Positions 35,454 through 47,751 of a stretch of 64,000 nucleotides of DNA are shown here, piece by piece. Source of the DNA: Cyathus striatus (taxonomy: Eukaryota; Basidiomycota; Agaricomycetes; Agaricales; Nidulariaceae). The notes beneath the pieces are model-generated. The model did no database searches, was not told the DNA's origin, and worked only from the letters and a program-made list of their open reading frames with translations. The position numbers were made by a program, and so were the translations under genes. The stretch spans positions 8,494,001 through 8,558,000 of the forward strand of contig JAOVFP010000001.1 of NCBI GenBank assembly GCA_025738555.1. The letters are read 5' to 3'. How positions within the stretch are numbered: the stretch's first letter is position 1; the number at the start of each line of letters is the position of its first letter.

Positions 35454-35984
35454 AGGCATATGGAAACCGACATCAAATCCTATATGGATCGGCAAGTTTA
35501 TGGATAATATTATTACAAGAATAAACCAACCACCACTTATGCTGCTCACCATACTTTACCATGCAATAAAAAGAGTCAAAATCTTACAACTAAAAGTCAT
35601 GGTGCTCATCTATACATATTACATACATCCACTGTTACACTAGCTCATTCTTGAACACTCTTACACAAAAGAAACCTGTGCAGTGCCTGTCTCAAACATC
35701 ACTTACAGGAAAGCCCACAAGACCACGCATAATTTTAACAGAAATACACGGTGATGTGCTCGCACTGATAACCAAATCAAAGCTTGTGGCATTATACAGC
35801 TTTAGTTAGAAGTAAGACAGACCAATGTGCCAAACTTCAAGTTGAAGTCGTATAAATGCCATTCCATTTGTTGTGAAAACAAAACCTTTTCTTACTACTC
35901 ACCAACACATACACAACAGGACCAGCACATACCCAACCAGCGTACACCCAACTGAATGGTACAAACCAACAAATAAACTGCACA
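35454..35984 (+). promoter_or_regulatory. Upstream region of the third MTTS copy
   Basis: Aligns with 15,930-16,312 upstream of copy 2: GCTGCTCACCATAC, ACATCACTTACA, a TATA-like GTATAAATGCCA near 35,849 and a CA-rich leader before the ATG. This shows the tandem array continues across the CACTA insertion. Confidence 0.65.
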
Positions 35985-36507
35985 ATGACCACATCCGTAA
36001 GTACCTTGTTCATGGGCAGCAAGAAAATTCCATGCATGCACAAAAGTGAGCGTGAGTTGAGCATGCACATTCAGGGTCTGAGTGTGATAATCTCGACCCT
36101 GAGCATGAAATATTGTGTCTTGAGCGTGAAGAAATTCTATATGAGCATGAAGGTGTTATATTTTAAATTATGTAGTCTTGTATTATATTATCTTAAATAA
36201 GGTGTGAATATAACCATTCACACTCATTTAATTACCAGTTTGAGTCTCATTTTATTGAGTGAGAGTGTGAGTGTATAGGTATTACAATTCACACTCATTG
36301 CTCATGCATATTTGCCATAACATGTGTGTGTGTTATATTACAGCTGTTTGCAGAAATCATGGCAGTCGCATGCCATTTTCAGCAATTGTAGGTAGACCTA
36401 ACCCTAGCTAAACCCTAGCCAGCTCTAGTGTAGCATGCTTCTCTGCTCTCACCTGCTTTTCATGTCCATTGCCTTGTTCTAAGTTACACTTGATATGCTA
36501 TCTCATC

Positions 36508-38120
36508 ATGCCTCACAAGTCTCTCAAAATACTTCTCCCAGCCTCCAAGACTGCTAGTAGCTCAACCAAGACAACAAACTCCATTGAACTTGAGCACAAC
36601 AGTGATGTATCTCGTAGTTTTGACTATCTTGACCAACTACAAGGTATGTATAATGTTCATTATGAAGAGGAGGAGGAGGAGGAGGAGGAGGAAGAGGGGA
36701 GGGATGGGGAGGAGAAAGATATCATTGACTTGGAGGACGAGGAGGAGGAGGAAGGGGAGGAGATTATGGTGATAGGCTCTCCCCAGCTGCCAACCTTGAT
36801 ACCTCAGAAGTGCTCTCATGATGGGAATAAGAAGAAAGGTGAGTATATACACAATATATCATGTTTATTTGGCTGAAAGATCATTGTTTAGGTTCTGTTG
36901 AGCACACTGAGGTGTCTCACAAGAAGGTGATATATATTCTAATGGTTTACTGTGCCAAGGAGCTTCAAAAAGCGGCTGGAAAATGCACTTTGAAAAGCTC
37001 AATATTGCACTTATCCACTTGTGAGCCTTGGGATACCATGAAGGCATAAATCCTTGCAAGAATATCTGACCTACTCAACCCTGATGTGCTTACCTTTTGC
37101 AACTACAAGATCACTGCTATGGTTCCTCATGTTATTGGGAAACCAGGGATTCCCCTTGCATCTGATGTGGACTATGGGGTGCTTGTTCAATGCTTTCTTG
37201 GAAATTGCAATGTGGGTCCTCTTGTCAACCTTCTCATCAAAGAAATAATACATACTGATGACTCTGAGGTGAACAAGGAGAACAGTGATAAGTTGGATAA
37301 GGAGAAGAAGAAGGCTAAGAAAGCAAGGGTGAGTACACACATCCAGGCTCTTTTACACTAGCTTTCTGAATCTCATACATGTATCATTATCAGCAGGATC
37401 CTGCACTTCTCCCTGGAAATGTCGCAAAGGCATAATGGATACTGGCTATACGTGCAAAATGGAAGTGTCCTAACAAAACAACACAGTGTGTTAGCAGAAC
37501 TTGCTACATAGAGCCTGGGTTTGATGGTCACTTTCTGATGAGCCATGAACAAGTGGATTGCTGGGTGTTGTATAGTGTAAGTGATCCTCATCAGCTTATC
37601 TCATGCACTTTCTAAGTTATACTAGCTCAAGGCTGATCCTGAAGGCACACTGGACTCCCCACCCAATCACCATTTATTCCCAAGGGAAGGTACACCATCA
37701 TTATGCAGCCCTGTTCTTCAACAACAGCTTGATGCACAAAACTGGGACCATGTGCAGCCACAATCCCCTACCATCAATTTTCAGATTGGTAATGATTTTA
37801 TCAGCCTTCTTCATGACTCCCACCCAGCCTCTCATTCAAATACTCCCACTTCCACTGCTTCTGACCCATTCACCTCTGCTACACCTGTACCTGTGCCTGA
37901 TGACTCTCTTGCTAACAAGTCTGCTCATATTCTCTCAATTTCTTGTACACCTGGCAGCACTATACCCATCAAAACCTTCTGTAGTGCTTATAAACTTGAT
38001 GACAGTATTCTTGAGAAGTTTGTAGCAAATGGATTTCGAGACACAAAGCATTTACACTACCTTACTCATGGTAATTTGATGGACATGGGATTTTTGTTAG
38101 GTGAGATTGCAGCTGTGTGA
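36508..38120 (+). pseudogene. Accessory protein of the nested DDE_3 transposon (acidic, Cys/His, SAM-like end)
   Basis: Starts MPHKSLKILLPASKTASSST at 36508. It continues through a run of about 13 glutamates and a second acidic stretch, then GTGAGT at the end of exon 1. Later exons read KVIYILMVYCAKELQKAAGK and VDYGVLVQCFLGNCNVGPLV. A Cys-rich piece follows (KCPNKTTQCVSRTCYIEPGF), with HFLMSHEQVDCW beyond it. The last part, LDDSILEKFVANGFRDTKHL, resembles a SAM-type helical domain. TAA codons at 37047-37049 and 37433-37435 break it, both explicable as CAA to TAA. The role is unknown; DNA binding or partner binding for the transposase is inference. Confidence 0.55.
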
Positions 38121-38201
38121 GATGCAGTTGATACATGGTCTTCCATATAATTGTATTATCAATCATTCTTTACAATGATTCTATGTAATTATAGTACAAT
38201 A

Positions 38202-39300
38202 TCAGAAATAACCTACATGAATAAAATAACCTTCTGCATCATCTGGAGTGATAATGTTTGTAACTTCATACATATCCCACAGAATTCCATCATCCACAGT
38301 GGAACCATAGTACTCTTGATGACGGCAAAGAAAATGCTTGATTTTTGAGAATGCTTCTTTGATTGGGTTGAGGTCTGGAGAGTAAGGTGGCAAATATACA
38401 AGACAAACTCCTGAAAATAGTTGATTGTCAGGTGATTAACCTCAGAGTATAAAGCAATCACTTACCAAACTGACCAAAGAGCTCCATTATCTCATCACCA
38501 TGATGAATCTTGGCATTATCCATAACAATAACACTGAGTGGACCAGGATAAGCACTGCATTTAGGAAGCTAGAACAAAATCAGAATGACATGAGGTATAA
38601 AGTAGTGGAACATACCACATCATGCTCTAGCCAATCAAGAAAGAGAACCTTTTTTATTGAACCTTCAACAACAGTGTGTGCAACAATTCCATCAAGTGAA
38701 AGCAGTGCTTCTGTAGATGTTCAACACCCATGAACAAATGGCTGACTCTTCTCTGCTTGGTGTCCTTTGCTAGATCATCCATATCGTCTCCCAACAGTGC
38801 ACTCATCCTTTGATGTCTCATCAATAAATCTGATTTCTTCAGGAGTATACTGTGCTATCTGGGCTATAAATGCAGCATGTCAAGGTTCATTATGTTCTTG
38901 AGCAATGCACTTGAGTTTCTTGTATGACACACTGGATTGAAGAAGCTCCTGGTGAATAGTGGAGTAGTGAGTAGCAATGAAGCAGTTGCAATCAAGGAGA
39001 CCAAGTAGTTCATCCAAAAAGTAATCAGGGTTCTCTCAGACTAGAAGTAAAAGATAGTTCACATCATCAAAGTCTAATAGATGCAGACATCCATGAAGAG
39101 GTCATTGGTGCTTGACAACATCACCTGTTTCACACCAAAGCTTCAAAATATAATACCAGGTATGCTCAGAGAAGTCACAGCAGACAAGAATGTCTTCCAA
39201 TGAGAGAAGATTACATTCATACAGACTTATAGCTGCTAGTTTGACATCATGGCTGATGCTATGGCCAACCATAGTAATGATTTTGGGTAAGAATTAGGTA
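38202..39300 (-). pseudogene. DDE_3-family transposase, five TGA stops
   Basis: Catalyses cut-and-paste at TA sites in its family. The 3' exons are 38466-38568 and 38202-38410, the upstream exon runs from 38616 to about 39,300, and all introns are GT-AG. The catalytic triad is visible: FIDETSKDE, VIVMDNAKIHHG, and PYSPDLNPIKEAFSKIKHF, with about 35 residues between the second Asp and the Glu. Stops are TGA at 39102, 39036, 38880, 38775 and 38721 (first plus-strand base of each), all in one frame and all where CGA (Arg) or a similar codon is expected (for example RRYG-stop-SSKGH). The start codon is not identified. Confidence 0.8.
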
Positions 39301-41731
39301 TGATTACAAATAACTATGCTAGGGTTTAGCTAGGGTTAGGTCTACCTACAATTGCCAAAAATGGCATGCAACTGCCATGATTTCTGCAAATGGCTGTAAT
39401 ATTAATGGTCACTGGTTTACTGATATGAAGTATATCATTTCACACTCACGATTTCCAGTACTTGAGTGTGAGTGTGAATATAAGATATATAATCATGCCT
39501 CTCAATCTAAAGGAGTTTGGCAGTAAGTGTGAAGTGTTCAGTGTGAATGTGATCAGTACTCCTATTCATGCTCATGCATAATTTTACTCCAATATGTTCA
39601 TATTGACCCCTAAAGCCCAACCTATCGCAAATTTACATGGTAAATTTACATGCACATACATTTCAGGTTGAGTGTGAGCATAAGGTGGATTTCTTTTCAC
39701 ATTCATGCTCAAATACCAAAGTTCATATTCATGCACAATTTAGTTGAGTATGAGGGTGAGTGTAATGATAATAAATATCATGCACAAGTTTACACCCTAT
39801 AGATTGACTTGTATATTCATGCATGACACCTTGTGCATATAAGTTAAGCATGAGTGTGAGTGCAAATTAGAAAATACCCAAGCTTAATCTTTCATGCTCA
39901 TGGTCAAACTGAGATGAAAGTGACTACAAACATGAGCTACACACTTCTAGACCCAAACAAATGTTAAAAATATTTTCATGTACTTTGTCAAAAATACTGT
40001 ATCTTCACACTCACATTTCACGCTCACAAATGTTGAGTGTGAAAACTAGTGACATGAGCATGAAAACGATGACCCTGTGTGTCAATATTTGACCCTGAGT
40101 GCGAAAAATATGACCCTGTGTGTGAAGTTTGATAATAGTGGATTGACTAAACTTTAAGGACTGTATTCAGGCTGCCATGTTATTAGCACTCATTCAGACA
40201 CTCATGTATTTTCTTTGTTATATTTTACATTTATTGTGTTTCTCCATAATGTAATAAATTAATTTTTTCTACATATTGGTTTGATTTACAGCAAAAGATC
40301 ATGAAGAAAGTACATAGGGGGGCAAAATTAACCAAACAAGTCTCTGTGTATCATCATAGCATGAAATTTAGCACCAAGCATCATTACCACTACCACAGAC
40401 CAAGTCACACAATTGAGAGTCACACTTGGATGTACATGACTACTTTAATTTAGCTTGTTCTCAAATACTGTTTATTACACATAATAAAACAAGCTTGCAA
40501 GTACCTTTCCCAAGTATGACTTGAATGGAAAGCCTTGTATAAAAATATGAAGAGAAATGAATGTGATATGAGTAGAAGGGGAAATGTAGCAATGGTGAGT
40601 AGAAAATGATAGGATGTTGAGATGCTAATGTTGAGATCTCTAGTTTGTGAGCGAGTTCCATGGTCCCTAACTTCACATGTTCATACCTGAATGCTTGGGT
40701 TGCTTGTTAGCCAGGCTCCTAAAACCATCCCTTGCCTTGCTCAAATGGCCTATGTGTGATAAGATTACAAACATGGACAAACATCAAGCACATCTAAGAG
40801 GCCAAACTCATGAGGGAGCTTCAGACAATGGGTGGAACATTCTTGCATTCCCTCATATCTGACAAATGCTTCATGTGCAATTTGTCACATCCCTCAACAA
40901 TGGCATTACCTTGCTTGGCAAGGTTTCTAGCACCCAAAATGAAGCCTTTTTCCATGTGTGTGACGTGACCATCATTTTTCTCAGGGTACCTTTAGGTACC
41001 AAGCGGACATTCTCAAATTACAACCATACCAGACCATACCCCTTACCATGTACCAAATGATATTCCTGTCCAAGCCATTACGAATAACTATCACAGTGCT
41101 TGTATTGACATATCTACTCTACATCACTGACATTTAACCAACAGATTGGTCCAATATTCACACACCATCTTTTCAACTAAGTAGTCTCTGGTCCTTGGAA
41201 GATAGCTTGTCCCAATGTCTGAACTCTTCTCAACATTCACCTTCACCTGGTAGATATTGAGATATATGAGGGACTTGGCTTCATTGGATGCATCACAAAG
41301 CTCTTTAGATAGTGAGATATTCTGTAGAATGCAAGTGGCTCTACAAATTGCAATTGTGTTATGCTTTGTTTCCACTTTTATGAGAGCAAACTGGAAGATG
41401 GTAAAGGGCAAATTTCCTGAAGTGTAATCACTAACAACAGATGACCTACGACCATGTCAATTGTGGATGTGTAAGTGAAGTGTAATAAGATGAACATGTA
41501 CAGACAGTAGAATCCAATGCTGCAATTGATGAAATCAGGCCAATGTTCAAAACTCACCTAGTGAATGAGTTTCCAGTGTATGACATAAGTACATGGTAAC
41601 TTGACTACTGCTGATCTCTATAGGACACATGGTTTCTTAAAACATGCAATAATGAAACTGCAAGTTGTGACTATTGTTATACCTCAACTTGTAAACAAGC
41701 TTTCAACACTCCTATTTGACCAATCGAAAAA

Positions 41732-41771
41732 AATAAAGAAATAAGGCTGACAAGCAGCATTGCCCACTACC
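41732..41771 (-). repeat. Hairpin repeat, copy 1 of 3
   Basis: On the minus strand it reads GGTAGTGGGC, a variable loop with GCTTG, AGCC, then TATTTCTTTATT. Compared with copies at 43321-43361 and 52473-52512, the ends are nearly invariant while stem positions vary. Confidence 0.65.
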
Positions 41772-43320
41772 TCAGGAGATTGGGTGATCTGATGTAGGGG
41801 AGGACTGAGTCAGAGGCAGAATAGATGGTATATTACATGTATTAGTACAAGTACACAACACTTGGAAGATTGATAAGTTGGGTTCATAGTGGCAAAATGA
41901 CAGACAGAGAGCAAAAAAACATTTATACCTTCTTCTATAGACGTCTGAGTCTCTATGAAGGAAGAATGAGTGGATGACGAAAGAATGCACTGCCAAGCAA
42001 TGAAGGACTGGAGCATGCATTTAACTAAGCTGAAACCAATCCATTAGAATGTATTTGCAACTGGTTTGAATGAACTTTGAGTGATCAAAAGTCAATAAAT
42101 ATAGGAATTTGGAGCTGAAAATTTCCTTCTTTAGCCTTTTTGATCACTGAAACCTTGTTCAAACTTGTTGCAAATATGTTCTATTACTATCAAATCATTA
42201 TGACATCTGTAGAGAATGAAGTAGGCAATGAACACCACAAGATGAACAACATTGAATAAAACAGAGGACATCAACACAATGATATGTGGACAAGGAACCA
42301 CAGAACAGCCAGAAAAGTGCACAGCAAACAAAGGCTGCTTGTTGAGTGCAAGGCAGTAGGATGTAGGTTCTGGCACCAGTATATGTCATGTGATGCAGAA
42401 AAGAAAGACCTCTGCAATGTCAGATTCTTTGCTGGTACTTATCATTTGCATTTGGGATGATAAACAGTGATATCAAACTAAATAATGGAAATTAAATATA
42501 AAACATAGCTGAAACACAAAGAGAGAATTGAGAAATAAATTGGGGAACTAGGTTTTGAAGGATAGTGTCCATACTTATACTGTCAAACTTTAGGGTTTGG
42601 CTTTGTGAGCAGTGGTGGAGAGGTCCTGACATGTTGAAATGCTCCTCAGAGTTTGCTACAATGTCAGAGCAGTGCACAAAGATGTATATTTGAGAAAGGT
42701 AAGGGACAGGATGAGTGGAGAGGTTGAGACAAGCAGAACATGTATGGAGCATGATGCATGATTATGTAATCAGATTTAGGAACATCTTCAGAATCTCACT
42801 AGAATATGTAAAGAAGCAAAACTACATCAATAATTCTAAGATGAAACCAGTTGTGGGTATGTGATTCAGCTTATAAGTTATCATCTATAATTCAGCAATA
42901 GGGATTGTCCAAGATTGAGCACAATGGTCCCTCTGACCCTTCAACTTAGCTTTTATGAAATGAGCTATAAACGTGTGTCTGCCAAATCCTGGAGGCTGGT
43001 GGTGATACTAGAGTGAATGTGATTCAATCAAGGATAAACTTAGATCTTAAGGCTATACCTGTCCATTTGAATGCATTGTTTAAATGTGATTCTGTGAAGG
43101 CCATGCTATTATTTGGTGGGGTTGATTGTGAAGAACTTGAAGAAACTCATTCACACTGCATTAATCCATGGAAGGATCAATGAAAGGATGAGTGTTGTAT
43201 CCTATGATTGATTTTATATATACTGAGGTAGGGCTTGCATGGTGTGGCTAATCACTCTGAGTCCACTGAGTTAAATTTACAGTAGGTATGATAAGGCAAA
43301 TGCTCAACATGTGCTAGTAG

Positions 43321-43361
43321 TAATAAAGAAATAAGGCTGGCAAGCGGCACAGCCCACTACC
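43321..43361 (-). repeat. Hairpin repeat, copy 2 of 3
   Basis: Minus strand GGTAGTGGGCTGTGCCGCTT followed by GCCAGCC and TATTTCTTTATTA. GGGCTG can pair with CAGCCT around the loop. Confidence 0.65.
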
Positions 43362-44560
43362 CTAAAGCTTTTTACCAATTCATGATGTAATGATGAAAAA
43401 CTTTAATAAACCATATAGATGATACTAGAAGTATATAAAAATTTACATGAATGGAAGGGAAGATGATTAAATGCAAATGATTACAGAAACATATTGTTGC
43501 AAACCAACTACTATCAGTAGGTACTATGACACAGACGGACCTCACCTTCAGCCTTGTTATAGGTTTTCTACTGAACCCTCTCTTGATCTTCCTTCCCTCT
43601 AGATCTGTTCTTTCTTTCTCCTTCATATCCTCCCCCACCACCCAACTCTGACACACACATCAACTTTCCTCACCATAAGTCTTCTTCGCAACCCACTTGA
43701 GCTCATGAGACAATTCTGTTTACTCACAAATGAAATTGTAGACATAATGCTAAAGTGCTCGCCTTTATCCTTGTCTGGGATCTGTGCAAAGAGGGAGGGA
43801 GAGTTGAAGTTGGGTATGCAGTATGATTCCACTAGTAATTAGTTAGCGGGACAGCATGTTGTGGTTGGTACAACATAAACGGGGGTGTGGTGGTGGGAGC
43901 ATTAAGGAAAAGGAAAAGTAGTAAATGACACAGGTGGAAACATTGATATCATGCCCAAGGCCTCAAAGGTTAGGTAAAAGGACCAGAAGACTGGCACCAG
44001 GGTGAAGATAATGACAAGAGGGTGGAGATAATGACAAGGGGGGTATGACAAAGAGACAGAACAATGATGAGGGACGATTAATGTATGGCCAATCTGCCAT
44101 GAGATCATGGGTTGCTGGAGAGTGTGGCTGGAGACACCAACAGTGAAATGATGTAGCATGGAGATGATGTTTGTAGTCATCGAACATGTTTGCTATTGTA
44201 ACACAAAGGAGGATTTAGAGCCATGGCCATGGTCTGTATATTGCAGAAGAGAAAGGAGGGAGGAGGGGGACTGGAAGATGACCATGGTTGCAGCATGAGG
44301 AGGGTGCTACTGTAGGAGGAAGTGTGGACATAATGTAGTGAGGAAATGTATAGAAAAGAGACTCAATGAAAGTGACAACTGGGAAGACAGGGACTGTGGG
44401 GAAGTCAATGACCAGCATGACCAGTGGTATGACCAGAGCCAGGAGACAATGATAAGGGATATTATAATGATTGCAAAAGGAAAAAATGAGAGAAAATCAA
44501 TACTTACAGCACGTCATCACTCCTTTGTCACAGAATGTCACAAGTGATCAATTGATCTGT

Positions 44561-45103
44561 CCACCAACCAATCACAGAACGTAATGGGACTTCGGCCAAT
44601 TATATTGCCAGAAAGTGAGATCCCGACCCACGATCCACAAATTGACTTATAGCGAAATCCAGAGGTCCCTATAACCCAACCACCTTAAAAGGTAGCGGGA
44701 ATCATATTCAACCATATGGCTAAAATATATATTATTTGTAAAATTATAAAGTAACTTGTCTTGTGTACTTTATAACCTGTGAATTGTGTAAACATGTAAG
44801 TAACGGCCAAGCAAGGTATATGCCGACGCAGTCGGCGCTTCTCGAGTTGCAATGATGGGTGAATAACATGCATCGTGTTCAGAATCTAAATTTATGGGAT
44901 CTTAGGGTAATTATCGAAAGAGGTATTCATGATAAAGGGATGAAAATTCAGAATGTCCTCTAATCTAAACATAAAGGCCAGGTCTGAACCGATCCGGCGG
45001 ACGCCAGGCCTTGAATTCTTCAAAATATATTCATGTACTATAGTAGGATAGAGATATGTAAAAATATTTAGGATGGGCACCTCAGGTGGATTGAAATGAG
45101 GGA
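44561..45103. other. Intergenic; junction with the truncated ARMC8-like copy 2
   Basis: No gene seen. Homology to an armadillo gene ends at about 45,104, just after the exon start ASLT. The adjoining sequence contains GGCCAGGTCTG and GGACGCCAGGCC, possibly a repeat end. Confidence 0.4.
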
Positions 45104-46924
45104 AGGTTAGGGATGCCTGTTGCGGGTGTGAGTATATGTGGGGGGGTGGAAGAAGGAACATAGGGTGAGGAAGGGGATAAAGGAGAAGTGTAGGGCGTGA
45201 AGGGAGGGGCGTAGGAAGTGAAAGCCCGCAGCGATAAGGAGTGGAAGGGTGTAAAGGGAGGAGTGTATGGCGTAAAAGTATGAACGTAGCGTGTAATGGA
45301 GAGTAAGAAAACCCACCTCACGCAACGGAACAACACCCAAATTCTCATCTTCCCAAATCGACACTCCCTCTTCCCCCGCTTCCCCGCCCTCCACCACCTT
45401 ACCAGGCGTAATACTCTTAACAAGCAACGCCAAACTCTCCACGCACCCCTGCTCCGTCGCCGCACGACATATCATCGGGTGGTCTGTTGCTAGATAATCT
45501 ACGTAATTTTCATCAGCTATATTTCTTTCAACATTAAAAGGGATACGGAGAAGATGAAGAGGTCGAAGACGGAAAGAAAGAAGAAAGGACGTACTAAGAA
45601 CATAACATCCTCTCATCCTTAACCCAACATCGACTCTATCATCCTTAATCAACCTCCCAACGACATTAATCGCCATCCTAACACATGTATCTTCAAGCTC
45701 CTGAATGGGCACTGTGGTAGGAGGTGTTGTGAGTGAGGCGCGGATTGCGTGTGTTAGACTATTGGCGTTCTTTTGTCAGACTTCGTTTGGGGAGGAGGGG
45801 AGAAGGAAGTATGACGATGGTAAGAAAAGAAAAAAAAGAAGAAAAGAAGGAAAGAAAAAGAAAAAAGACGAGCCCCAATCTGCACACCCACCCGCCTACC
45901 CTTCGCATATCCCAACACACTGTCCAAAGGCACATACCCTCTCTATCCGGTTTAACAAGTGCCCCAACTACGCCTGGTGAATCGCGACATAGGGCTGCGA
46001 GGAGTGATAATGCGCTTTCTAGGACCCCCTCATTCGCCCCTCTTCCGCCTTTTCCTCCTCCTCCACCTCCGCCGTGTCGGACGATATCCACAAGCCCCCG
46101 AACAACCCACCCCGGACCAAGAGGAGCAACCTCCCATCCCCTCCTCGCGCGCACCTCTTTGGCACGCTCGGAGGGTGGTGTCCAGGCTGTCAACACTGCG
46201 CGTTGGGAGGTGCTGCGGGTGCAGGATGCGAAGAGGTTCAGTATGTGGATTCGGAGTTGCGTGTTGGGGGTATTGAGGTGTGGGAGGAGTGTATCAAGGA
46301 TGTCGATCTACGCAGAATCAATAGGTGGGGAGGGGAGAAGAGAGAGAAGGGAGGACACGCACCCGAAACAACCCATCCAACGACAACGCATCCCCAACTT
46401 CTTCTCTAACCACTCTCTCCTCATCGTCACTCATCCGTCTCCCCTTCCCTCTCCCATAATGCACACGCAGACCCCACAGAGGCGGACCTAGAACGTCAGC
46501 AGCAGCATACATGACAGCTCTCAGCGCACGTGCGAGGGCCACAGCGAGCGCTGGCGGGTCTGTAGGTTGAATATGTGCCAATGCGTATATGAGCGCTTGA
46601 TGTGTTCGCGCGCGGAGGAGGGATACGAGGGAGTCGTCTGTCCCTTTTCGTATTTCATCTTATGTTAGATGGGAGGGAAGAGAGAAGGGAAAGACCAGCC
46701 ATAAGCTAGCGAAGCAGGGATATGGGCAGCTTCAATGCGTATTTCAGGCGGGGCGTGGTGGATTAAGACACTGTACCAGTCTACCATTCCTCAGCACCCC
46801 TCTACCCAAAAGAAGAAAAGAAAAAGACTCACGTCCTTACAGACCGCGCAACCCCAGCCTTCTTGGACGGATTGCCGATGACGGCGTTTTTCACTTGTTT
46901 CAGCTGGGGAAATGGGATTGTCAT
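45104..46924 (-). pseudogene. ARMC8/Vid28 (GID5)-like armadillo gene, copy 2, 3'-truncated but open
   Basis: Starts at 46924 (MTIPFPQLKQVKNAVIGNPS; exon 46833-46924), followed by LRNGRLVQCLNPPRPPEIRI and EAAHVLASLAYG. Then come the exon with LARALRAVMYAAADVLGP, the exon with DILDTLLPHLNTPNTQL, and DVGLRMRGCYVL. The most 3' part reads MICRAATEQGCVESLALLVK, SITPGK and PLRE. All acceptors missing in copy 1 are intact here and no premature stop was seen. The gene ends abruptly after ASLT at about 45,105, so the C-terminal half of the armadillo domain is absent. Homology with copy 1, introns included, spans about 45,545-47,070. Confidence 0.65.
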
Positions 46925-47070
46925 TTTTGATGGATTGCGAGGGGCATAGAGCCTGTGCTGCGAAGATGATGATGGTCGAAAGGAAACCTGTCGGGATATC
47001 GGGACACGGATACGTGGGATTGATCAATCTGTGTGTGAATGTTGCCTTTTTGGGATGATTACGAGCATAG

Positions 47071-47751
47071 ACCATACTAAACCTGTCCACTGGCCTACAA
47101 CGCCAGCCTTAGGACCCCAACAGCTCGACAGAACCAAGCTGGTAGCGTTTTGGAGCTACCCAAATGCAATCTTTATCTCGGCACAATTGTAATAGCATAA
47201 ATACCATGATATTCTTTAGAATGCACATCACCTTCCTTTTCTTAAACCAAATTCGCACTCCTTTTATGCTAATACTAACCACACTACATAATGGTCATGT
47301 ATCTTCCGAGAAAATGGTATAGTATCAATAAATAAAGCTCTCTTCCTCTCTGGAGGTCTAAACCCGATCCATTTCGTGTTCTTCTATAGAGGTGTTGGTT
47401 GTACCAAGTGCAGGGTGAGCAAAGAAAATTGATCGCGACACAGAGGAAGTGCTTGTATTTCCATTTTCATCTCATATTTGCCGCAAATTCAGTATCAATC
47501 GAGACCCCTAACGATTTCTAAATATTTATCATTGAAATAAATGATTTATAACTGACCGCAACTGACTGCATTGCATAATACCACCTGTAATTATATGAGG
47601 AAGTTTTAGATAAATGATAGTAGCGATGGGATTTACGGGGCGAAGTATTCATCGAACTCGGTTCCATTTGGAGCGATCGAACTCCATGTCCGAAGTACAT
47701 TAATTACTAAAATATACCATGATTAGTAGACACGCTATCTGGATTTATTTA
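47071..47751. other. Intergenic, possible MTTS promoter remnant
   Basis: GCATAAATACCATG at 47,189-47,202 and the following pyrimidine-rich leader recall the MTTS upstream region, in the position expected if the armadillo-MTTS pair was duplicated together. No MTTS coding sequence remains. Confidence 0.3.

Larger units (their letters stand above)
36338..39399. mobile_element. Two-gene DDE_3 (Tc1/mariner-IS630 type) transposon nested in D
   Basis: Inverted termini TTACAGCTGTTTGCAGAAAT at the left and the inverse with few changes at the right, matching for about 85 bases to CCCTAGCTAAACCCTAGC. Flanked by TA on both sides (36336-36337, 39400-39401). It carries a plus-strand accessory gene and a convergent minus-strand transposase. 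Both have several stops. Confidence 0.85.
36014..40127. mobile_element. Transposon D, GGGC terminus, TGAGCGTGA arrays, right end truncated
   Basis: The left end GGGCAGCAAGAAAATTCCAT and the following AAAGTGAGCGTGAGTTGAGC match the inverted right end of transposon C. The right arm (39,405-40,127) carries GACCCTGTGTGTGA-type words like those at 56,080-56,180 in C, but the terminal GGGC is absent. Most words here have CA or TG in place of CG (TGAGCATGA, TGAGTGTGA). Without the nested element it would be about 1.05 kb. Confidence 0.75.
35985..40157 (+). pseudogene. MTTS family copy 3, interrupted by transposon D
   Basis: Exon 1 (ATGACCACATCC, 35985-35996) and the donor GTAAGT are followed after 17 bases by transposon D. 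Beyond the insert, GGATTGACTAAACTTTAAGG at 40140-40159 matches the 3' end of copy 2, and the downstream sequence to 40,265 also matches. The rest of exon 2 is missing, so the insertion was accompanied or followed by a deletion. Confidence 0.65.
40160..44560. other. Decayed, CpG-poor intergenic region
   Basis: No gene could be supported. Short open frames on both strands have no recognisable motifs. Two copies of a 40-base hairpin repeat occur at 41732-41771 and 43321-43361. 43,980-44,040 has a short tandem phrase AGATAATGACAAG. The first 100 bases are the 3' flank of MTTS copy 3. Confidence 0.5.

Noticed and set aside
36014..40127. DDE_3 transposase as the enzyme that moves the GGGC elements
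   Set aside because: The transposase lies inside its own TA-flanked ends (36338-39399), nested in D, and its family makes TA duplications, not 10-base ones.
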